A stretch of DNA of 64,000 bases, taken from NCBI RefSeq assembly GCF_027244095.1, contig NC_069657.1, positions 442,769,563-442,833,562 on the forward strand, given 5' to 3'. Position 1 is the stretch's first letter. Each line of letters opens with the position of its first letter. Source of the stretch: Hemicordylus capensis. Taxonomy: Eukaryota; Chordata; Lepidosauria; Squamata; Cordylidae. Below, one piece after another: positions 61,401 to 64,000 of the stretch. The position numbers were made by a program, and so were the translations under genes. Under the pieces are notes generated by a model that was not told where the DNA came from, made no database searches, and saw only the letters and a program-made list of their open reading frames with translations.

Positions 61401-64000
61401 ACCCCAAACTTTCATCTCTGGGAGGTTCCACAATGGGAGTGGAAGTCCAACAACTGCTGGAAGGCCATCGTTCGAAACCCTTGTCATACTGCAAGGCTGC
61501 TCAACTTCAGCCCTACTGCAGATGCTGGCCTACAACACCCATAATCCCTGGCTGTGACCACTGTGGCTTGGGAATTATGGCAGTCGTAGTCCAAGAATAG
61601 CTGGGGGTGGGAGCCGTTGAGCAGGCCTGTTCCACTGACATGCAAGTAAGTATTGTGTTCTCTTTGGCCAGTCTTGCTTCTCTGAGGCTCAGGTTTAGGA
61701 ACACAGGAACATAGGAAGCTGCCTTATACTACTGGTCCAGCTAGCTCAGGATTGTCTGCCCAGGCTGGCAGCAGCTTCTCCAAGACTGCAGGCAGGAGCC
61801 TCTCTCAGGCCTGTCTTGGAGATGCTGCCAGGGAGGGATCATGGAACCTTCTGCATGCAAGCAGGCAGATGCTCTTCCCAGAGCAGCCCCAGCAAAGCTC
61901 CAAGATGGCCTTCCTAGGGATGGGTTGCTTCCGTCTAAGCCCTTCCTCCCGATTCTTTCCCCAGGGTCTCGGACTGCTCCTCTTGCCTCGGTTTCCAGCC
62001 TAGCCCACCTGGAGACCTCTTTATAGTCCCACTGTGCCCCCGCCCACCGCCCCCATCATGGCAGCACCCTCCTCACTGCCACCTTGCTGCTCAGTCTGCT
62101 GCAGCCCTCTGCCCTGGCTCCTTCCACATTGAGAGAGAGAAAGCGCCAAGCCCTAGACGCCAGAGTGGGTGGAATATGTATGAGGAGGGGGGCAGTGTCC
62201 CCTGTAACAGGGATCCCTAGGTGGTGTCGACTACAACTCCCACCACCCCCAGCCACAACGGCCTTCGGCTGAGGATTATGGGTCTTGTAGTCAACAACAC
62301 CTGGGAATCCCTGTTACAGGGGACACTGATGGGGGGGACTGGTATCCAGGCCGCAAACCTCCAGCTCCACACTGCAGCTTTGAGCACCAGGCCAAAGCGG
62401 CAGCAAAAGGGCCTTCACCTTTGATGATGATAGGCAAGGTGTTCCTGTCGCTCTTCACCCTTTCTTTAGGCCGGATGGCCATGCTGTGCCTTTTGGCTTT
62501 GTACAGAATCGTGCTCCTCTGCCTCCACGTGAGGTTGGTCAGGCCTTCTCGCTCCTTGTTGTAGGCCTCCTTGTGCTCCTTCTGCTTGGCCTCTATGACC
62601 CCTAGATCCTTCTTCATTTTCTCCTGCTGCTCCACGTAGGCTCTCCACTCGACCACTTCACGAGCCCTTTGCTTGGCAGAAGAACAAGAGAACTGCTTGG
62701 CTACCTCAGACAAAAGACCCGACCCGCTCTAGCACAATGCTTCCTGTACTGGCCAGCCAAATACCTCGGAGGGGCTCCAAGTCAGGGCATGATGGGGGTG
62801 GCCACTACATCTGGTACACTGCCTCTGAACATGGAGGTTCCATTTAGATAGATCTATCATTTTCTAAATATTATTCTTTTAATGTTTCCCATCCTTCTTC
62901 CAAGGAGAAGGAGGGGCACCCCCCAACCCTTGCAATGTCCTATCCTAAACACCACCCTGTAAGGCAGGTTATGCGGAGGGAGGGCGGGGGAGAGAGAGCG
63001 AGAGTGAGAGCGTGCTATCCCTGCAAGGTCACCCAGTGAATATCATGGCTGAGTGGAGATTCGAACCCAGGTATCCCAAGCCCTAATTTGACAAACCTAA
63101 TCTGACTAACCACCATATTATACTGATTCTAAAAATGATGGCTGAGAAGGGAAAAAGCAGATGTGGATCTGTGCATACCTGAAACCACTTTGCCTCTTGC
63201 GTTTGTTAACTTTTGCCGCCTGCAACAGGCTCAGACTGAGGGGAATGGGGAAAGGGCAGCAATGTAGAAGAGCCTCCCTCCCACCTCAGAAAAGTGGAGG
63301 AAAGCGGTCCTAGGGAAAGAGGGCAGAGCCATTTTGCAACCAGCTTCACTTCCAGCAGAATTGTTAGTTTCCTGTGTTGCTACCGCTGAAGTCCATCTGT
63401 AGGCCTGGACTCCTCTCCAGTACCCCTCTGAAGCCCTCTAGAGCAGGGGTTCCCAAACTTCTGTCCCCTGACGTTGGACTACAACTCCCATCATCCCCAG
63501 TCAAAGAGGATGATGGGAGTTATAGTCCAACACCATCTGGGGATCCAAGATGTGAGAGTATTGTTCCATTTTCCCAGGAACAGAACCAGCTCTGGGAGCA
63601 TCAGGCTCAGATCCTAAATGGGAAACTTGCAGTACCTCAGACTCTACTTCAAGGATTTCCTCTCCTGCGGAAGGGACTTCCTTCCAGCCTACGATCTCCA
63701 CGGGCATGCTGGGAGAGGCAGTTTCCATGGCCTTGCCGTTCTCGTCAAACATCAGGCGTACTTTGGCCCAGCTGTTCCCTGCAACCAGAATGCAGCCTTT
63801 TCTCAGAGTGCCTCTTTGGATGACGGCTGTGGTGACTGGACTAGAGGAGGGAAAAGGAGGGGAAGATGGCATCTGGTTTCACATTCACAGTTACAGAAAA
63901 CTCCTGTCAGTTACGTGACAAAAGAAAAGGAGAAAGCACAAAAACCGCTAATGCGTTCCACGCGCTGGAACATTTTATCACCACACTGAGGAGGTGTTAA
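55425..64000 (-). CDS. MTIF2: MTIF2 gene (mitochondrial translation initiation factor 2), 3' part, continues past the right edge
   Basis: Mitochondrial IF2 is a GTPase that places formyl-Met-tRNA on the small mitochondrial ribosomal subunit. Six coding exons lie here: 63835-63636, 62671-62419, 61014-60874, 59577-59413, 56774-56635 and 56171-56002 (TAA at 56004-56002). They give about 355 residues, roughly 372-727 of the human protein: domain II, the lysine/glutamate-rich insertion, domain III and the C-terminal domains that bind initiator tRNA. The G domain is outside the window. Phases agree at all five junctions, and every exon retains long runs identical or similar to human, such as [36 protein letters not shown] and [11 protein letters not shown]. 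It converges on RPS27A with about 1.2 kb between coding ends. Two AATAAA signals (minus) lie at 55447-55442 and 55432-55427. Confidence 0.95.
56002..56171 (-). CDS. MTIF2: MTIF2 last coding exon
   Basis: Encodes [20 protein letters not shown], then [18 protein letters not shown] and the C-terminus SWDPGF, identical in its last six residues to human as I recall it. The acceptor is ctgcctag. The 3'UTR runs to about 55425 and shows no clear repeat. Confidence 0.95.
56635..56774 (-). CDS. MTIF2: MTIF2 coding exon, C-terminal domain
   Basis: Encodes [20 protein letters not shown], then GCRVQKG and [13 protein letters not shown]. This is the beta-barrel part of the C-terminal tRNA-binding region. 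The acceptor is ttttccttag and the donor is gtaagt. Confidence 0.95.
57786..59165. mobile_element. repeat split by a 5'-truncated LINE with target-site duplication
   Basis: The LINE at 57927-59042 (+) codes for [18 protein letters not shown], then FYRDV, and ends atgatcgattgaca. The duplicated target gatagacaccagc/gacagacaccagc lies at 57914-57926 and 59043-59055. The host repeat (57786-57926 and 59056-59165) matches 48030-48265. It lies in an MTIF2 intron. Confidence 0.8.
59195..59270 (-). mobile_element. tRNA-like SINE head (family C), antisense
   Basis: cagggattgaacccgggacc is an intact reversed B box and ctcttccactgaactatgg is the A box. Only the head is kept. It is not a tRNA gene, because no acceptor stem closes it. 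Confidence 0.7.
59413..59577 (-). CDS. MTIF2: MTIF2 coding exon
   Basis: Encodes [20 protein letters not shown], then [15 protein letters not shown] and CAVEEHVLG. The acceptor is gaattgccag and the donor is gtacac. Confidence 0.95.
60138..60337 (+). mobile_element. family A SINE, 5' truncated
   Basis: gtgctggactaggactgggg, gagttcaaatcc, cacagggttgttgtgagg and gggatataaaatgtaaaaac. It lies in an MTIF2 intron. Confidence 0.85.
60874..61014 (-). CDS. MTIF2: MTIF2 coding exon, domain III
   Basis: Encodes [20 protein letters not shown] and [20 protein letters not shown]. This is very close to human [19 protein letters not shown]. The acceptor is ccccacctag and the donor is gtaagg. Confidence 0.95.
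61290..61892. mobile_element. two hAT-like MITEs and a family B SINE
   Basis: 61290-61477 is a decayed MITE interrupted by an ATCT run and a LINE-like scrap. 61489-61627 is a better one (ctgctcaacttcagcccta to gttgagcaggcctg). 61700-61892 is an antisense family B SINE without its head. Confidence 0.7.
62193..62328. mobile_element. hAT-like MITE, 136 bp
   Basis: The ends are cagtgtcccctgtaacaggg and ccctgttacaggggacactg. It is the same subfamily as 47024-47159, and lies in an MTIF2 intron about 90 bp from an exon. Confidence 0.85.
62419..62671 (-). CDS. MTIF2: MTIF2 coding exon, charged insertion region
   Basis: Encodes [20 protein letters not shown] to LPIIIKG. The middle is rich in K, E and R, as in the insertion specific to the mitochondrial factor. 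Human has PRAREVVDW at the start and SVIIKG at the end. The acceptor is ctgccaag and the donor is gtgaag. Confidence 0.92.
62870..63125 (-). mobile_element. old tRNA-derived SINE, antisense
   Basis: ccttcttccaaggagaagga, ctgtaaggcaggttatgc and ggagattcgaacccaggta (reversed B box). It is more diverged than the other family A copies. Confidence 0.6.
63444..63560. mobile_element. hAT-like MITE, right end eroded
   Basis: Starts caggggttcccaaacttctg. It has actacaactcccatcatccc and its inverse gatgatgggagttatagtcc. It lies 75 bp from an MTIF2 exon. Confidence 0.8.
63636..63835 (-). CDS. MTIF2: MTIF2 coding exon, domain II region
   Basis: Encodes [20 protein letters not shown], then [13 protein letters not shown] and [18 protein letters not shown]. 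The donor is gtactg in phase 0. The acceptor is probably agtccag at 63836, because that phase lets a preceding G complete the valine; tctag five bases upstream is the alternative. Confidence 0.92.

Noticed and set aside
63374-63989. Open frames on the plus strand of 149 and 123 codons
   Set aside because: They are antisense shadows of an MTIF2 exon and its flanking MITE.

Overview
The window is nuclear DNA from a vertebrate, most likely a squamate reptile (lizard). Three lines of evidence support this. (1) Spliced genes with GT-AG introns encode vertebrate-type proteins. (2) The order CLHC1(-) - RPS27A(+) - MTIF2(-) is the arrangement I know from human chromosome 2p16. (3) The repeats are of squamate type: Sauria-like SINEs with a BovB-type tail, CR1, L2 and R4 LINEs, and palindromic hAT-like MITEs. 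All homology statements rest on recognising conserved protein or repeat sequence by eye; no search was run.

Layout. Bases 1 to about 25,860 hold no complete gene and would be the RTN4-CLHC1 intergenic interval. They are packed with nested SINEs, LINE pieces and MITEs, three GC-rich repeats, a tract of consecutive hairpins, and one decayed leucine-rich-repeat exon of NLRP type. CLHC1 lies on the minus strand (about 25,865-48,512). I could follow all eleven coding exons; the splice phases agree at every junction and give 589 codons plus a stop. RPS27A lies on the plus strand (about 48,857-54,260) with six exons and codes for the 156-residue ubiquitin-eS31 fusion. MTIF2 lies on the minus strand and enters from the right edge; its last six coding exons (about 355 C-terminal residues) are present, while the GTPase domain and N-terminus lie beyond base 64,000.

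Gene cooperation. RPS27A supplies ubiquitin and a small-subunit ribosomal protein, MTIF2 is mitochondrial translation initiation factor 2, and CLHC1 is a poorly characterised protein with a clathrin-linker-like helical C-terminus. CLHC1 and RPS27A are head to head and share a CpG-rich bidirectional promoter with four ACTACAACTCCC-like motifs. RPS27A and MTIF2 are tail to tail.

The most interesting non-genic signals are: a SINE family whose head resembles the 5S rRNA internal promoter and whose body is a degenerate tRNA-derived SINE; a relic resembling a hammerhead ribozyme; a head-to-head double R4 retrotransposon insertion in a SINE (TAA)n tail; six hairpins in 320 bp; long inverted repeats; and transposon insertions touching the CLHC1 exon 6 splice donor and the RPS27A poly(A) site.
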